Notes: generated from the letters alone by a model not told the origin. DNA of 64,000 nt from Berghia stephanieae (GCA_034508935.3 CM067452.1:8505005-8569004); one strand, 5' to 3'; positions 20,851 through 35,330 are shown, counted from the stretch's first letter. Numbers and translations: made by a program.

Positions 20851-20912
<62 letters not shown>
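20851..20912. repeat. AAT microsatellite
   Basis: About 20 AAT units. Surrounding 20590-21223 is AT-rich with a CA tract (20745-20770) and no recognised gene. Confidence 0.95.
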
Positions 20913-20913
<1 letters not shown>

Positions 20914-21223
20914 CGGTATGTAATCAATAAAAACAGATAAAATTAAAACCCAAAATTGATTTGAAATCAGGGCTAGATAAAACGGCTGACAATTTCAATT
21001 CTGTGATAAAATAACTCTGTACCGTAATCCAATGTCCCTGTTCGGTGCACGTATCTATAGCAGTAATAATTATTAATCATAATAAAGTATAAAATCCACT
21101 TGGCAGTTTTCGGTATAACTTAGATATCACACATATAAATAATATAAACTTTTTCCAATAGAGAAATCTTTCCTTTTGAGTCAACAGCAGATCTTTCTAA
21201 GGGCTACCAATGGAAGACAAACT

Positions 21224-21475
21224 CATACCTGCCAACCCTTCCGCTTTTGGCGGAATCATTCCTAATTTCACTCTTCCATTTTGTACTATTCCGCCATTGT
21301 CTCTAAAATTCCGATTTTCAAAAATGATGATAATGGCAAGGATTTTTTAAAAAAAAGAGCGAAGGTAGGGGGGGGGGGGGAGTGTTAAGTAAGTCAAATT
21401 CCTATTTTTTGTCTCAAATTCCGATTTTTAGGCGTTCTGATTCCACTTTTGGAATGTGAAGGGTTGGCAGGTCTG
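21224..21475. mobile_element. MITE-5 with CCTGCCAACCC ends
   Basis: Inverted ends CATACCTGCCAACCCTTC and CAGACCTGCCAACCCTTC (reverse strand). The subterminal ccgattttca/ccgattttta is also mirrored. No transposase. Target duplication not seen. A relative is at 34484-35200. Confidence 0.6.
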
Positions 21476-21659
21476 GTTTCAAACTATCAAAGACTGTCCA
21501 CTCAATTTGATCATTGAAAAGAGTACAAATTAAAAAAAAAAACAGAAATCCGCCTCGAATTGAAGAGATGTCATTCTTTTGACTTAAATTGGTTGTATGT
21601 GTACTCATGCTGTCTGGGGAAAATCTTGTGCCGACTCAAAAGAAAAATCCAAGAAACAA

Positions 21660-21746
21660 AACAGTTGATATTAATAATATATAATAATAATATAATAATA
21701 ATAATAATAATAATATAATAATAATAATAATATAATAATAATAATA

Positions 21747-21809
<63 letters not shown>

Positions 21810-21834
21810 TAATAATAATGTAATAATAATACAT
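21660..21834. repeat. Imperfect AAT microsatellite
   Basis: AAT units with interspersed ATA shifts; generates Ile/Tyr-rich spurious frames on the other strand. Confidence 0.95.
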
Positions 21835-22084
21835 ACAAATAAATAGTTCCTTTTATATTTATTACGTGTGAGAATAAATTAATTTTTCATTTCGCTTTGA
21901 AAAACTAAAATAAAAACTGTTGTACGAGAATTCAAATTTCTTTTTAAAAAATAAAGTCCAATCTCAACACATTGGCACGGTCTAATCACAAGGTTGTGTC
22001 AAAGGATTGAAGTTAACCAATGTGTACTCATTTGCAGGTCTGATAACCCAACATTTTATGGTCTCATTGTTGTACTAATGGGAA

Positions 22085-22200
22085 TAAACTCTCAAATCAT
22101 CACAACAATGTTAAATTTAAATCAGGCCCATAACTGCGTTTGGTTAACAGACCTTCAAACAGGTGCACCTTGAAGTAAGCCATAAATAATTCCTGTCAAA
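22085..22200. repeat. Rep-G copy
   Basis: Contains caggcccataactgcgtttg and acagaccttcaaac; similar blocks are at 53262-53350 and 54795-54890. Family unknown. Confidence 0.45.
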
Positions 22201-22614
22201 TTTGATTCACACATTGTTACACGCTTACAATGACCTTACAATGACGGAAATCTCTTCACTCTTTTTATTTTTTAAAAATTTGATAAAAAGTGTAATTTGA
22301 TGCCTATCGTACAGTACAGTGTAAAAAAAAATCATATTCCACGGAATTCGTCCCCTGCCAAGTTGAAACAACAATAATAATACTTGGAACTAAAACAAAA
22401 CGGATCGTCTCAATTTTCAAGGTGTAGCTGATTGATCAGACCAAAACTGTGTGCTGATGTTATATATTAATATTATACGTTCATCATTCACCACCAGACA
22501 AACATCTTCGGGATTGAGTTGAAATAATAAATAAATAAAGTAATAATTAATACTCAAAGAAATATTTATTGTTTGAGTGGTGATGATCATGACAAACGCT
22601 TGACTAGGTGACAG

Positions 22615-23160
22615 AATACAATAATAATAATAATAATAATCATCATCATAATAATAATAATACAGATATATCGACAATGCTTATATCGACAGCAGTAAAA
22701 TATATCCGTCCAGCACTGGAACAACAACAACAACAATAATAATAATAATAATAATATAATAATAATAATAATAAAAACGATAATAGATAATCAAATCAAC
22801 GGAAAAACTTTTTACAACTATTGCAACGGTGCATAATGTGAGGAGGAGAGTGAAACACAAGTGGGTTGTAAAACAAACAAACCGACAAACTTGGATTGGA
22901 GTGAGCAAATCGTAGGAAATTAAATAAGTTGGCGGCAACCCAAAGACAAACCATTTCAAAACTCAATATAATTTAGGCAGGTAATAACAATAATAACAAT
23001 AATATGTAATAATAATGATAGGTGAAAGTGAAAACTTTACAATATGTACATAGAATTATCAGATGTCAACAGCAAAAAACAACAACAGCAGTTGTAGTAT
23101 TAATGACAATAATAATAATAATAATAGCAACAACAACAATAATGAAAAAAAAAATAATAA
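22615..23160. repeat. AAT/CAA microsatellite cluster
   Basis: Short AAT, ATC and CAA runs at 22620-22665, 22723-22780, 22985-23015 and 23108-23162 in otherwise unrecognised DNA. 22201-22614 holds nothing I recognise. Confidence 0.8.
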
Positions 23161-23261
23161 TAGAGGTACCTTTTATAGACGGTATGTGATGATGACAACT
23201 ATAGCCTTCAAAACACTGCAATCGTTATGGACACAAATAAAACCAACTCTTTGTATGTGTA

Positions 23262-23735
23262 GCACTTTGTAGATTCTGCTTGCTGCGATATAGTGCCTTT
23301 GAGCACTTTGTAGATTCTGCGTGCTGCGATATAGTGCCTTTGAGCACTTTGTAGATTCTGCGTGCTGCGAAATAGTGCCTTTGAGCACTTTGTAGATTCT
23401 GCGTGCTGTGATGTAGTGCCTCTGAGCACTTTGTAGATTCTGCATGCTGCGATGTAGTGCCTTTGAACACTTTGTAGATTCTGCGTGCTGCGATATAGTG
23501 CCTTTGAGCACTTTGTAGATTCTATGTGCTGCGGTGTAGTGCCTTTGAGCCCTTTGTAGATTCTATGTGCTGCGATATAGTGCCTTTGAGCACTTTGTAG
23601 ATTCTATGTGCTGCGGTGTAGTGCCTTTGAGCACTTTGTAGATTCTATGTGCTGCGGTGTAGTGCCTTTGAGCACTTTGTAGATTCTATGTGCTGCGGTG
23701 TAGTGCCTTTGAGCACTTCGTGAACTCTGCACTAT
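23262..23735. repeat. 41-bp minisatellite derived from a SINE/LINE tail
   Basis: About 11 units of gtagattctgcgtgctgcga followed by tatagtgcctttgagcactt and t. The right end continues into tgcactatataaaatcatta, the usual last part of a SINE-type tail. Frames are open in all three phases because 41 is not a multiple of 3. Confidence 0.9.
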
Positions 23736-23768
23736 ATAAAATCATTACATATTCCATTAACTACTACT

Positions 23769-23996
23769 TTAACCCTCTCCTTACCAACTTTAAGAAAATG
23801 GTCACTTTTGTGACAATTCAATATTTCAGATTTATTGTAATGTACAAAACTTTGAAAACAAATCTTTGTTATAGCTGTGATAATTTAATGTTTTATGAGG
23901 TACGTCATTCTGGACAAACGTCTCATTTTTTTGGTTTTTGGGTAGGTAAGACATTTCGGGAAAACTCCTAAAAATAGTCGGTTAGGAGAGAGTTAA
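23769..23996. mobile_element. MITE-2, second copy
   Basis: TTAA at 23769-23772 and 23993-23996 with termini CCCTCTCCTTACC and CTCTCTCCTAACC. Related to 5838-6075. 23997-24600 beyond it holds AT-rich DNA with no recognised feature. Confidence 0.65.
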
Positions 23997-24638
23997 CACG
24001 TTAAGGCAGTGAGAACCTACAAAAGGAACTAAACTTTTCAAACATTCAGAAGGCCCAATGACTCTTTGGAGCAAAAATCAGCTCTACATATAATTTTATC
24101 ACATCGATAAGATAGTAATAATTTGCATAGTTTTTATATTTTGTTTAGCAGGTTAAACCGTACACATTGGTCACGTGTCGGCTTTATCATTTATCGACTA
24201 TGGATAACAGTTTGTCATCTCGTTGATCTTGTTTGGGTTCCAATACAATCAAGAAATAAAACTATCGAAGCCAATAAAAAAAATTAAATTAAAAAATACA
24301 AATTAAACATCAAAATACGGTAGATTAAATGGAGAGAATAACCAGAATGGCATGATGAATAACATGACGACAGGATAATTCATGAATGAAATAAATCATT
24401 TTAAAAAGATGTCTTTGTGATATGACATGAATGCAAACCTACAGATGACATCTGTCAATAAAAATATGAAAAAAAACAAAAACAAAAAAAAAAAAACATT
24501 AATAAAGGGGGAAAAAACAAACTCAAAACAATAACAAGAATATTATTACTTTTTATAAACAAAAGAATAATAATAATAATAATGATGTACACTTACATAG
24601 CGCCAACATCTCATTCAGTATGATCTCTAGGCACTTTA

Positions 24639-25169
24639 TGTTTGTTTGTTTTTGTTTTTAAGGGTTTTACGGCGCTTGCAACACATTAAGGTCATATCAG
24701 CACCAGTAAAAAGGAAGAAAATGGGATAGTTGAAAGTTCTAGAATTACAATTAAAGCACCCAAGAGAGAGTAAGACAAAGGGGAATTGGGAACAAATAGG
24801 GATCAGATGTAGATTCCAAGAGCATACCATCAATGTACTTAGCTTGAGATCACCTATGTCTCATCTGGACACAAGCACAAAATCCAACAAGGAGGAATAC
24901 ACTCAAATGTTTACATTATACATTAAAAATAAATATAATAATACATAAGAGAGAGATGATTTACAAGGAAAAAAATATCATCTCTCAAAACAATAACTAT
25001 GCATTTGACTGTTTCCCTCCCAGCCAGGACTCGGGCCAGGGCCAGGACAAAACCAAGTAATCTCATTCCAAGACAAAGACAGAAAGCAAGTTGGAAAACA
25101 GATATAAGGGGATAGAAGACACAGTATGTACCCCCCTGCCCGCTGTGGGAGGTCAGGATCCCCACCCAG
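24639..25169 (-). mobile_element. THR-1 retroposon, full length, 13-bp duplication
   Basis: Flanks tctaggcacttta at 24626-24638 and 25170-25182. On the - strand it runs ctgggtgggg to the 3' hairpin (ggtgct/agcgcc) and tail. It entered a SINE-like tail (catagcgccaacatctc, ctaggcactttac). Confidence 0.9.
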
Positions 25170-25196
25170 TCTAGGCACTTTACAAAAATAGATTAT

Positions 25197-25197
25197 A

Positions 25198-25263
<66 letters not shown>
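25197..25263. repeat. AT microsatellite
   Basis: About 33 AT units after a SINE-like tail at 25170-25190. Confidence 0.95.
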
Positions 25264-25266
<3 letters not shown>

Positions 25267-25784
25267 CCATAGCTATTAGATATAAATTAAAAACATTCAT
25301 ATTCATTATATCACATTGAAAAAAGGCAAATTTCTTTGCACTATAATAAAAGAGTCATTTGTATTAAAAGGAAAAAAAAAATCACCACCGTGAGGAAATA
25401 GTCAAAACAAATAAATACAAAATACAAGAGTGATCAAGATCCAGTCAACAATTCATTGTAAATGTAGAAAGAAATTTAAAAAATAAAAATCATATTCCGT
25501 TCACAATTAATTATAAAATTTTGATTGAGCAAAACGTTAAAAAAAAGAAGGAAACCGAAATGAAGTGAGAATGAAAACTTATTTAAATTTTGGGTATGAA
25601 AATTCCACTTGAACTTGACCCAAACATCCAATCAAATTGCACTGAAGGTGACACGAAATCCAATCAAATTCTTACAAATGCAAAAACTCGAACGACTTTA
25701 AAATGTGCCCCATGGCCTCAAACCGGTGTTTAAGACATATACCGTTTTTTAAAAAGGCAGACATGCTGAGAACTTTTATCCCGT

Positions 25785-25916
25785 CTATCTAGATATAATG
25801 TAATATTAACGTTTTATCTGTTTTTATTATTGGCTGACGAAGGGTCTCAGCCCAAAACATTTCTAGTTAATCATGTTTCTTTTTCGAAGCTGTTATATTC
25901 ATTCTTTGTACATTAA
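25785..25916 (+). repeat. Rep-R copy next to the 59-bp array
   Basis: Reads ggctgacgaagggtctcagc and aagctgttatattcattc. 25264-25784 before it holds nothing recognised. Confidence 0.55.
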
Positions 25917-28444
25917 CTTTACCGGTCCACCACAATGTTATCACTTACAGCTATGTATGACTGGTGTTATGGTGGTTTACCGGTCCACCACAATGTTATA
26001 CACTTACAGCTATGTATGACTGGTGTTATGGTGGTTTACCGGTCCACCACAATGTCTTACACTTACAGCTATGTATGACTGGTGTTATGGTGGTTTACCG
26101 GTCCACCACAATGTCTTACACTTACAGCTATGTATGACTGGTGTTATGGTGGTTTACCGGTCCACCACAATGTCTTCCACTTACAGCTATGTATGACTGG
26201 TGTTATGGTGGTTTACCGGTCCACCACAATGTCTTACACTTACAGCTATGTATGACTGGTGTTATGGTGGTTTACCGGTCCACCACAATGTCTTACACTT
26301 ACAGCTATGTATGACTGGTGTTATGGTGGTTTACCGGTCCACCACAATGTCTTACACTTACAGCTATGTATGACTGGTGTTATGGTGGTTTACCGGTCCA
26401 CCACAATGTCTTCCACTTACAGCTATGTATGACTGGTGTTATGGTGGTTTACCGGTCCACCACAATGTCTTCCACTTACAGCTATGTATGACTGGTGTTA
26501 TGGTGGTTTACCGGTCCACCACAATGTCTTCCACTTACAGCTATGTATGACTGGTGTTATGGTGGTTTACCGGTCCACCACAATGTCTTACACTTACAGC
26601 TATGTATGACTGGTGTTATGGTGGTTTACCGGTCCACCACAATGTCTTCCACTTACAGCTATGTATGACTGGTGTTATGGTGGTTTACCGGTCCACCACA
26701 ATGTCTTCCACTTACAGCTATGTATGACTGGTGTTATGGTGGTTTACCGGTCCACTACAATGTCTTCCACTTACAGCTATGTATGACTGGTGTTATGGTG
26801 GTTTACCGGTCCACCACAATGTCTTCCACTTACAGCTATGTATGACTGGTGTTATGGTGGTTTACCGGTCCCCCACAATGTCTTACACTTACAGCTATGT
26901 ATGACTGGTGTTATGGTGGTTTACCGGTCCACCACAATGTCTTACACTTACAGCTATGTATGACTGGTGTTATGGTGGTTTACCGGTCCACCACAATGTT
27001 TACACTTACAGCTATGTATGACTGGTGTTATGGTGGTTTACCGGTCCACCACAATGTTATACACTTACAGCTATGTATGACTGGTGTTATGGTGGTTTAC
27101 CGGTCCACCACAATGTCTTCCACTTACAGCTATGTATGACTGGTGTTATGGTGGTTTACCGGTCCACCACAATGTCTTACACTTACAGCTATGTATGACT
27201 GGTGTTATGGTGGTTTACCGGTCCACCACAATGTCTTCCACTTACAGCTATGTATGACTGGTGTTATGGTGGTTTACCGGTCCACCACAATGTCTTCCAC
27301 TTACAGCTATGTATGACTGGTGTTATGGTGGTTTACCGGTCCACCACAATGTCTTCCACTTACAGCTATGTATGACTGGTGTTATGGTGGTTTACCGGTC
27401 CACCACAATGTTTCACTTACAGCTATGTATGACTGGTGTTATGGTGGTTTACCGGTCCCCACAATGTTACACTACAGCTATGTATGACTGGTGTTAGTGT
27501 TCCGTCCACCACAATGTCTTACACTTACAGCTATGTATGACTGGTGTTATGGTGGTTTATCCGGTCCACCACAATGTCTTACACTTACAGCTATGTATGA
27601 CTGGTGTTATGGTGGTTTACCGGTCCACCACAATGTTTACACTTACAGCTATGTATGACTGGTGTTATGGTGGTTTACCGGTCCACCACAATGTTTATAC
27701 ACTTACAGCTATGTATGACTGGTGTTATGGTGGTTTACCGGTCCACCACAATGTCTTACACTTACAGCTATGTATGACTGGTGTTATGGTGGTTTACCGG
27801 TCCACCACAATGTCTTACACTTACAGCTATGTATGACTGGTGTTATGGTGGTTTACCGGTCCACAACAATGTTATACACTTACAGCTATGTATGACTGGT
27901 GTTATGGTGGTTTACCGGTCCACCACAATGTTATACACTTACAGCTATGTATGACTGGTGTTATGGTGGTTTACCAGTCCACCACAATGTCTTACACTTA
28001 CAGCTATGTATGACTGGTGTTATGGTGGTTTACCGGTCCACCACAATGTCTTCCACTTACAGCTATGTATGACTGGTGTTATGGTGGTTTACCAGTCCAC
28101 CACAATGTCTTACACTTACAGCTATGTATGACTGGTGTTATGGTGGTTTACCGGTCCACCACCATGTCTTACACTTACAGCTATGTATGACTGGTGTTAT
28201 GGTGGTTTACCGGTCCCCCACAATGTCTTACACTTACAGCTATGTATGACTGGTGTTATGGTGGTTTACCGGTCCACCACCATGTCTTACACTTACAGCT
28301 ATGTATGACTGGTGTTATGGTGGTTTACCGGTCCACCACCATGTCTTACACTTACAGCTATGTATGACTGGTGTTATGGTGGTTTACCGTCCACCACCAT
28401 GTCTTCCACTTACAGCTATGTATGACTGGTGTGATGGTGGTCGC
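25917..28444. repeat. 59-bp minisatellite, about 43 units
   Basis: Unit: tatgactggtgttatggtgg, tttaccggtccaccacaatg, tcttacacttacagctatg. Units vary mainly at tctta/tcttc/ttata and by small deletions near 27410-27510. Each unit can form a TGGTGG/CCACCA hairpin with ACCGGT in the loop. Open frames across it are repeat artefacts. Confidence 0.95.
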
Positions 28445-29291
28445 ATGGATCATGGAGCAGCCACCAACAATAATAATATATCAGATTTTCAAGTAAACAG
28501 ATATGAGAAAAGGTAAGACAAAGGGGAATGGTTCAAATAGGAGCACGCTATCGGTGAACTTTGAGATCACATAAAAGTCTCACCCAGACATAAATCACAA
28601 GATCGCACTTAAAAGGAATTATGCAGCTAAACAGAAATCAAATTGGGACGTAGAAAAAAACCAAACCCCACTAAAAATTGGAAATGAATGAAACACATTT
28701 TGAAATTGGCAAGACAAGAACAATTTATACTGGAGTATTTCGGTACACGGTTAAAAATGAACACACTATAGCTGGGTACACACCAATTGCTGGGTACACA
28801 CCCATTCCCAACAATATTATATCAACACTGTATGCTCTACTCGTGGAACTGTTGCTTTCAACTTTTCTCCCCAGATAATGTTTTTATTTTAATATCGACA
28901 TTTTAACAGACAGGTCTTGTTTTCCACGTTGCTTTTTTTTTCTTCAAAAATTCACTTGTGCAGTCAAAAGAAATTTATAACTTTTCATTAGCATGGAAGA
29001 ACTTTGCACAGGATTTAGCAAAATGATATCAATAACTTCCGTTCCACGATAAAAACACAACAGCCTCAACATTCCAAGATGTGCTTCCAATAACATTGTC
29101 CTATTTGTTGAGATCTTAGGCCCAGCGAACAATGAATCATATTATCTAATTATTAAATAAATCAAAACGGGAACAAAAAAAAGCATCTAGACCTCTCTAT
29201 ATTTATAAAATCAGTAGTCAAGTTATAAAGATTTGATTTCCGGATTCCTTCACTTCATAATTTTCAATTGAAAATGGAGTAGCATATTCTT
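28445..29291. other. Gap: THR-1 fragment, otherwise unrecognised
   Basis: 28514-28600 matches the - strand of THR-1 (agacaaaggggaatgg, aaaagtctcacccagaca). The rest shows no gene, RNA or repeat that I can name. Confidence 0.4.
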
Positions 29292-29624
29292 TTTTTTTGT
29301 TTGTTTGTTGCTTTAGGTCTCTTCCAACACAATTCAGGTTATATGTGAGACCGCTGAAACAAAAAAACAAGCAATCTAACAAAAATAGTACAAATGTAAA
29401 TCAAATATCATAACCTAAAGATACATAAGCCAAATATAAATAACAAGAACAAACAGCAAAGATTTACAGAAAAAAAAATATCCCCTGTCAAAAATACAAT
29501 CACAAACCAAAGAAGCAGGATAGGCTAGTAAAGAGAAGAAGAAACGACATCACTATCGGATCGTACACCCATGCGAACATCATCGGTATATGATTCAAGG
29601 TGATGCTCCCATCCAACCACCCGC
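29292..29624 (-). mobile_element. THR-2 retroposon, second copy
   Basis: Reverse orientation of 15123-15460, from ggtctc/gagacc 3' hairpin to the 5' end near gcgggtggttgg. The loop (aacctgaattgtgttgg) is conserved. No clear target duplication. Confidence 0.75.
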
Positions 29625-29675
29625 TGAGTAGCTTAGAATCACAAGACTCAGGTTGTCTGGAGTTAAATGGAATTC

Positions 29676-30059
29676 ATAGCGGGGGGGGGGGGGGGGGGGG
29701 GGGAACAAACTGGAAAAGGGTGGCAGTTGTAGCAGTAATTAATAATAGTAAAAACAATAATAATAATAATAATAATAATAATCATAATCATAGTAATAAC
29801 AATATTAATAATAATAGTAATAACAATATTAATAATAATAATAATAATGATGATAATAACAATAATAATAATCATATAAACAAGAACAAATGAAGGCAAG
29901 ATGGCATCAACACAAAATACTTAATTGAGACATTTCTTGATATGACTAAGTGAGTTTAAAATTAAATAATAATAATAATAATAAAAAATGTAATATTTCT
30001 TAAAGCTTGATGAATGGCAAGTCAGTAGCATATACCGAGTATTTTACGACACATGACAC

Positions 30060-30080
<21 letters not shown>
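29676..30080. repeat. G-run and AAT microsatellites
   Basis: G run at 29680-29703, AAT/ATC repeats at 29755-29880, 29965-29990 and 30060-30090. No gene recognised through 30984, including a T/G-run at 30250-30288. Confidence 0.85.
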
Positions 30081-30090
<10 letters not shown>

Positions 30091-30984
30091 TCCCTGTAAA
30101 ATACTGTTGAAAAGTTTGAAAGGAATAAATAAATTCCAGTGACTTGACTAGATGGTTTTGTATACAAACTGCCAACCTCCGAATTCATGTCAAACGCAGA
30201 CCTGCCACAGGCAAAATACACCAAATAATTCGTATGTATATACATTGTTTGTTTTTTTTGTTTTGTTTTTTTTTGGGGGGGGGGGGGAAGGATTTCATTT
30301 CATTGGAATTTAAAGAGAAAAAGGTAGTATATCAATTCAAAATGAACAAATTACCACCTTTCATTGCATGCACTGTCATCTTAAAAATACTTTGGAACTG
30401 ATGAAATTCTTGTAAAGTGCTTTGAGAATGTATTAGCTTTAATTAGAAATATTCGTCTTTTTCTTTTTTAAATTCTTTAAAATATTGTTGACAGAGTGGA
30501 TTAAATATTACACTAAATCATTATATTTTGTCATTCAATTTTCCTCTAAAGTTTTCATTTAATAAATACAAAACTAGATAGAGACATCTAAATTTTTCCA
30601 GTTTTAGGCTAAAAAAACAAAGAAAGATTATTGTGGTGAAACCCATAGACGTGGCAAATCTGCAAAGACGAGACAAACATCTTCCTTCAAACGGCAGACA
30701 AGAGGTGGTGAGTTATTTTGGATTATATTTAAAGCTATTTATTTATGGCCAAGTGCTCGAAACACTTCGAATTCAAAGCTCCTTGTGGTGAAAAAAAAAA
30801 AAAATTAAAAATAATCCCAACCAAGGTGTATTTTATGGTAAGTTAAACGGGCAAGATTTTTCATAAGGTCAGTGGTGCATTCCTTAAGTGGGACAAAGTG
30901 AGGTATCTTGTAGGTGTCAATGCGAATTACACAAGTCGTGTTCACGAGCCAGTGTCTACTACAGTGTCATTCCCTCACACTACA

Positions 30985-31215
30985 AGTGAGAAGAGGCTGT
31001 AATACAATACTCTTCAACAGTCGTAACGTCACTTCCTTCCTAATGACGCATAGTAACTTAGTAACACTGGCTCTAAACTATCGAAACAATGGCGGATGCC
31101 CGTATGAAATATTTCCCCAGCGAGCATAAAAGAGTATCCAGAGGAAAAAAAACATAAATTTGATCAAGTTTTGACTTTTACACATTGCAGGGTGGTGTGA
31201 CATCAGACTACTGAA
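30985..31215 (-). repeat. Rep-L, inverted copy
   Basis: Matches 2520-2838 in reverse: caacagtcgtaacgtcactt, ctctaaactatcg, cagactactgaatcc. Confidence 0.55.
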
Positions 31216-32112
31216 TCCAATTAGCATGCTGGCCAGCACCATGGCCCGAAGAACGTTTGTGCAACACGCATTGTAACAGAGGCAAGATTTTGCATTGCAT
31301 GGTGCCTTGCCTTGACCCATCTAAGGAATGCACTGCTGGTCTGGAGACCACAATGACCTCCTTTCACAGATTTTGTCCAGACAGGATGTTCAAGTTATCA
31401 AATCATCAATGGACAATTAGTTGAAGAAGGGCCACACACACACACACACACACACTATTACATGGCAATGGACCAAACAGGACAAGCTCAAATGGCTTCT
31501 GGAGTAAAGATAACGTTGGACATTTTATTGAGTGAATGCATATTTGCTACCAAATTCAGTCCCTTGATTAGTGATCAAATAATAACACAAAAGACATTTC
31601 CACACAGAACCGGTATCTGAGTGTTTGTACCATTGTGAGTGTTGTTCACTCACAGAAACAACTGAGCCCTAAAAGCTGGTGTTTCCATAATTATCTTGGA
31701 CACAACTAAGGGATATAATTACTGACAAACGCATTCCCCTAATTCAGAGGGAATTGTATCCTCCGATACTACATAGGAAATTAAAAGGGACCATTTGCAC
31801 TCAACAGGATCTCCGACGTAACACACATTGACTTTCATGCCTTCCAACTCTTATTATCAAATGTCTACTGTAAAAAAATATATTATTATGCTAAGCCCAG
31901 TATGTGTTTAATACGAGTTATTTCCAAATATCCAAAAACTATCAAAAAAATTGACAGGCACTTTGGCCAAACGAATTGCACTTAAGACAAAAAAGGTATA
32001 AAATAAATAATTGTCAAGAATCAAAGCTTTCATCTTGTTAGATGGGGACGACGACATTTCATGGTTGATTTAAAAATAGAAATATGATGGGTTAAAATTG
32101 AAAAGTCGTAAC

Positions 32113-32174
<62 letters not shown>

Positions 32175-32965
32175 AATCCAACAAATTTTCTTTAAAACAA
32201 CGTTTACAACGAAAAAACATAGTCATAGGCTCAAATTTAGAAAGGGAATAAAAAAAAGAACAAATTCTGTTTGATTTAGTAAAACCGTTTGATAAATATA
32301 ACTAGATATTATAATAACTGTAACACGATCAACAAACTTCCATAGAATCAATAAATAAATTGTCCACACAGAATGGCGGGACCACAACCACCAATCAATG
32401 CACGTCATCCACAACAGACATACACAGACCAGGCCTGCCATCGGCAACAAACACATCTAATATGTCGACTTTTTATCGATAAAAAAAATCCGTATTTTCT
32501 TCTTCTTCTCATAAACAAACTGACTCAGTGAAACTGAGAAATGCTGTTGATGTGAAATTAAAAAGAAATACCAAAAAAAAAAAATCCAAGCAGGAAAAAA
32601 AAAAGAGTTATTTATTTATCTACACTGCAAGATTCAACAAAAACCAAAATTGCGATTTCAACATATTATATAAGAAATGAAGCTTTGTTTTTATTTTGTT
32701 TTTAAGGGTTATACGGCACTTGCAACAAAAAATGAAGCTTTGTTCAACTTAGAAACAAAGTACTTTCACAATATTTTTTTTCCACAAATCTCGGTTAAAA
32801 ATTCAGGTGAAAATTTCCCCCGTAAAAAGTTTCTTACTAAGTCGGCAATTTGGTGTCTAAACTCTGAGCAATGTGAAGTTTTGATTAGATTTGATTTGTA
32901 TGAACGACACGCCAGGTCTGCAAACAGTTGGGCATACGGTATGACACCATACGGAAAAGGCAGCA
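31216..32965. other. Gap: microsatellites, no gene recognised
   Basis: CA tract 31436-31456, AAT array 32108-32172, and a THR-1 3' end scrap at 32693-32736 (tttttaagggttatacggca). No domain seen in any frame. Confidence 0.45.
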
Positions 32966-33098
32966 AAAATATACCATGGGATGACAAGGCAATTGCAACA
33001 CGAGTGCAGCAAAAATATACCATGGGATGGCAAGGCAATTGCAACATGAGTGCAGCAAAAATATACCATGGGATGACAAGGCAATTGCAACACAAGTG
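32966..33098. repeat. 46-bp tandem repeat, three units
   Basis: Three units of aaaatataccatgggatgac, aaggcaattgcaacacgagt, gcagca, then a GT tract. Confidence 0.9.
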
Positions 33099-33408
33099 CG
33101 TGTGTGTGTGTGTGTTAATGAATGTCAATTACACTTGATATAATATAATAAATATATATTAATATAAATAGATTTTTTTTTTACAAAAACCACAAAACAA
33201 AAACAAAACAACAAAACAATCAGGAATTTCACAGAATAGTCTTTGGTTGTGGGAGAAAAACAATCAGCAGTCGACGACGAGGATGAAATGAGTTAGTTAG
33301 TTTAGGGGACGTGGAAAATACAACAAGGTTAAAAGAGAAACATTCATGGAATTCGTACGATTCGGAATCTTTGAACTCGAGGATTCTGGGAATAAAATTA
33401 TCTATTAT

Positions 33409-33604
33409 ACAGGGTTGCCAATTCAGAAGGCAAAAAATTGACTGAACTTTTACGCAAACACATTGACGGACCCTTTCTGAGTGCTGAACTCCAGTAAAAA
33501 GACATCATGATGTGTTTTTTTACCGTTTAGCAGGGGATTTGAAAATATACTGAGTGTTTATAACATACTGAATTCTGTAAATATATGGAAAATTGGCAAC
33601 CTGT
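33409..33604. mobile_element. MITE-4, copy with TTAT duplication
   Basis: Inverted ends ACAGGGTTGCCAATT and ACAGGTTGCCAATT, flanked by ttat at 33405-33408 and 33605-33608. Copy two is at 50102-50298. Non-coding. Confidence 0.7.
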
Positions 33605-33608
33605 TTAT

Positions 33609-34435
33609 AGAAAGAAAAAAAAAAAATTATGGAAGATATCAGTTGCATGTGCTTTGGTCATCAAATTGTGTGCCAGATGTTTCTTATGATTATAGCCAAA
33701 AAACAAAGAAAAAACAGAAAAACCAAAATGGCAGCATTAACGTGTCCAAATATAAGTGACAGTAATCTATATGTTGCAGTGAAGTCAGTGTTAAAAATGA
33801 AAGGATCACCACGTGTACAATCTCACATGGGACTCACAAGATGCCAATCTAGGTTTTGTTAAACAAAAAAAATACAAATGCATAAATTACACAATCTGAC
33901 AAACTTCTTAAATTCTACAAAAATCAAGCAACTGATATTTTCCATAATCAAAGAACCGGAATAACTTACTCAATATACAGGTAGGTATAAATCACACATC
34001 CATTGTTACTCTAAGCAAAAAGTGTCATCAAGAAAAAGGGTTTGTTTTTTTTTTTGTCTTCTTCTTCTGTTAACTCCATTTATCATTCATCAAATTTTAA
34101 TTCCAATTTTTGGAAAAAACAAAACAAAGCAAAAAAAATTGAATTCAAATTGAGGAACAAACGAGATCAAATGGGATAGGGGCGGTGTGTGCAACATAGA
34201 AAGGCAGTGCTAGGATCATAACAACTTAGGCAATGTATAACTATGTAGTAGTTATAACAATAACATGAGTATGTGAATCAAAGGACGCGGCAAAATGACA
34301 AATCCCGACAATTAACGCTATGAAACAAAACAATCCATCATCTCTGTGAATCTCAGGCAGCCCGAAAGTGTTGACTCTACTAAGTTTTAAACTGTAAGAA
34401 GTAATCAACAAAAAGGAATAATGTAACAGCTGAAA
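33609..34435. other. Gap, nothing recognised
   Basis: AT-rich DNA with A and T runs; no gene, RNA or repeat supported. Confidence 0.35.

Positions 34436-35330
<895 letters not shown>

Noticed and set aside
25917-28444. CRISPR-like array
   Set aside because: Units are contiguous head to tail without unique spacers, and the genome is eukaryotic.
26849-28516. Repetitive protein with GLPVHHNV and TGVMVVYRSTT units
   Set aside because: A 59-bp period is not a multiple of three, so each frame simply cycles through the array.
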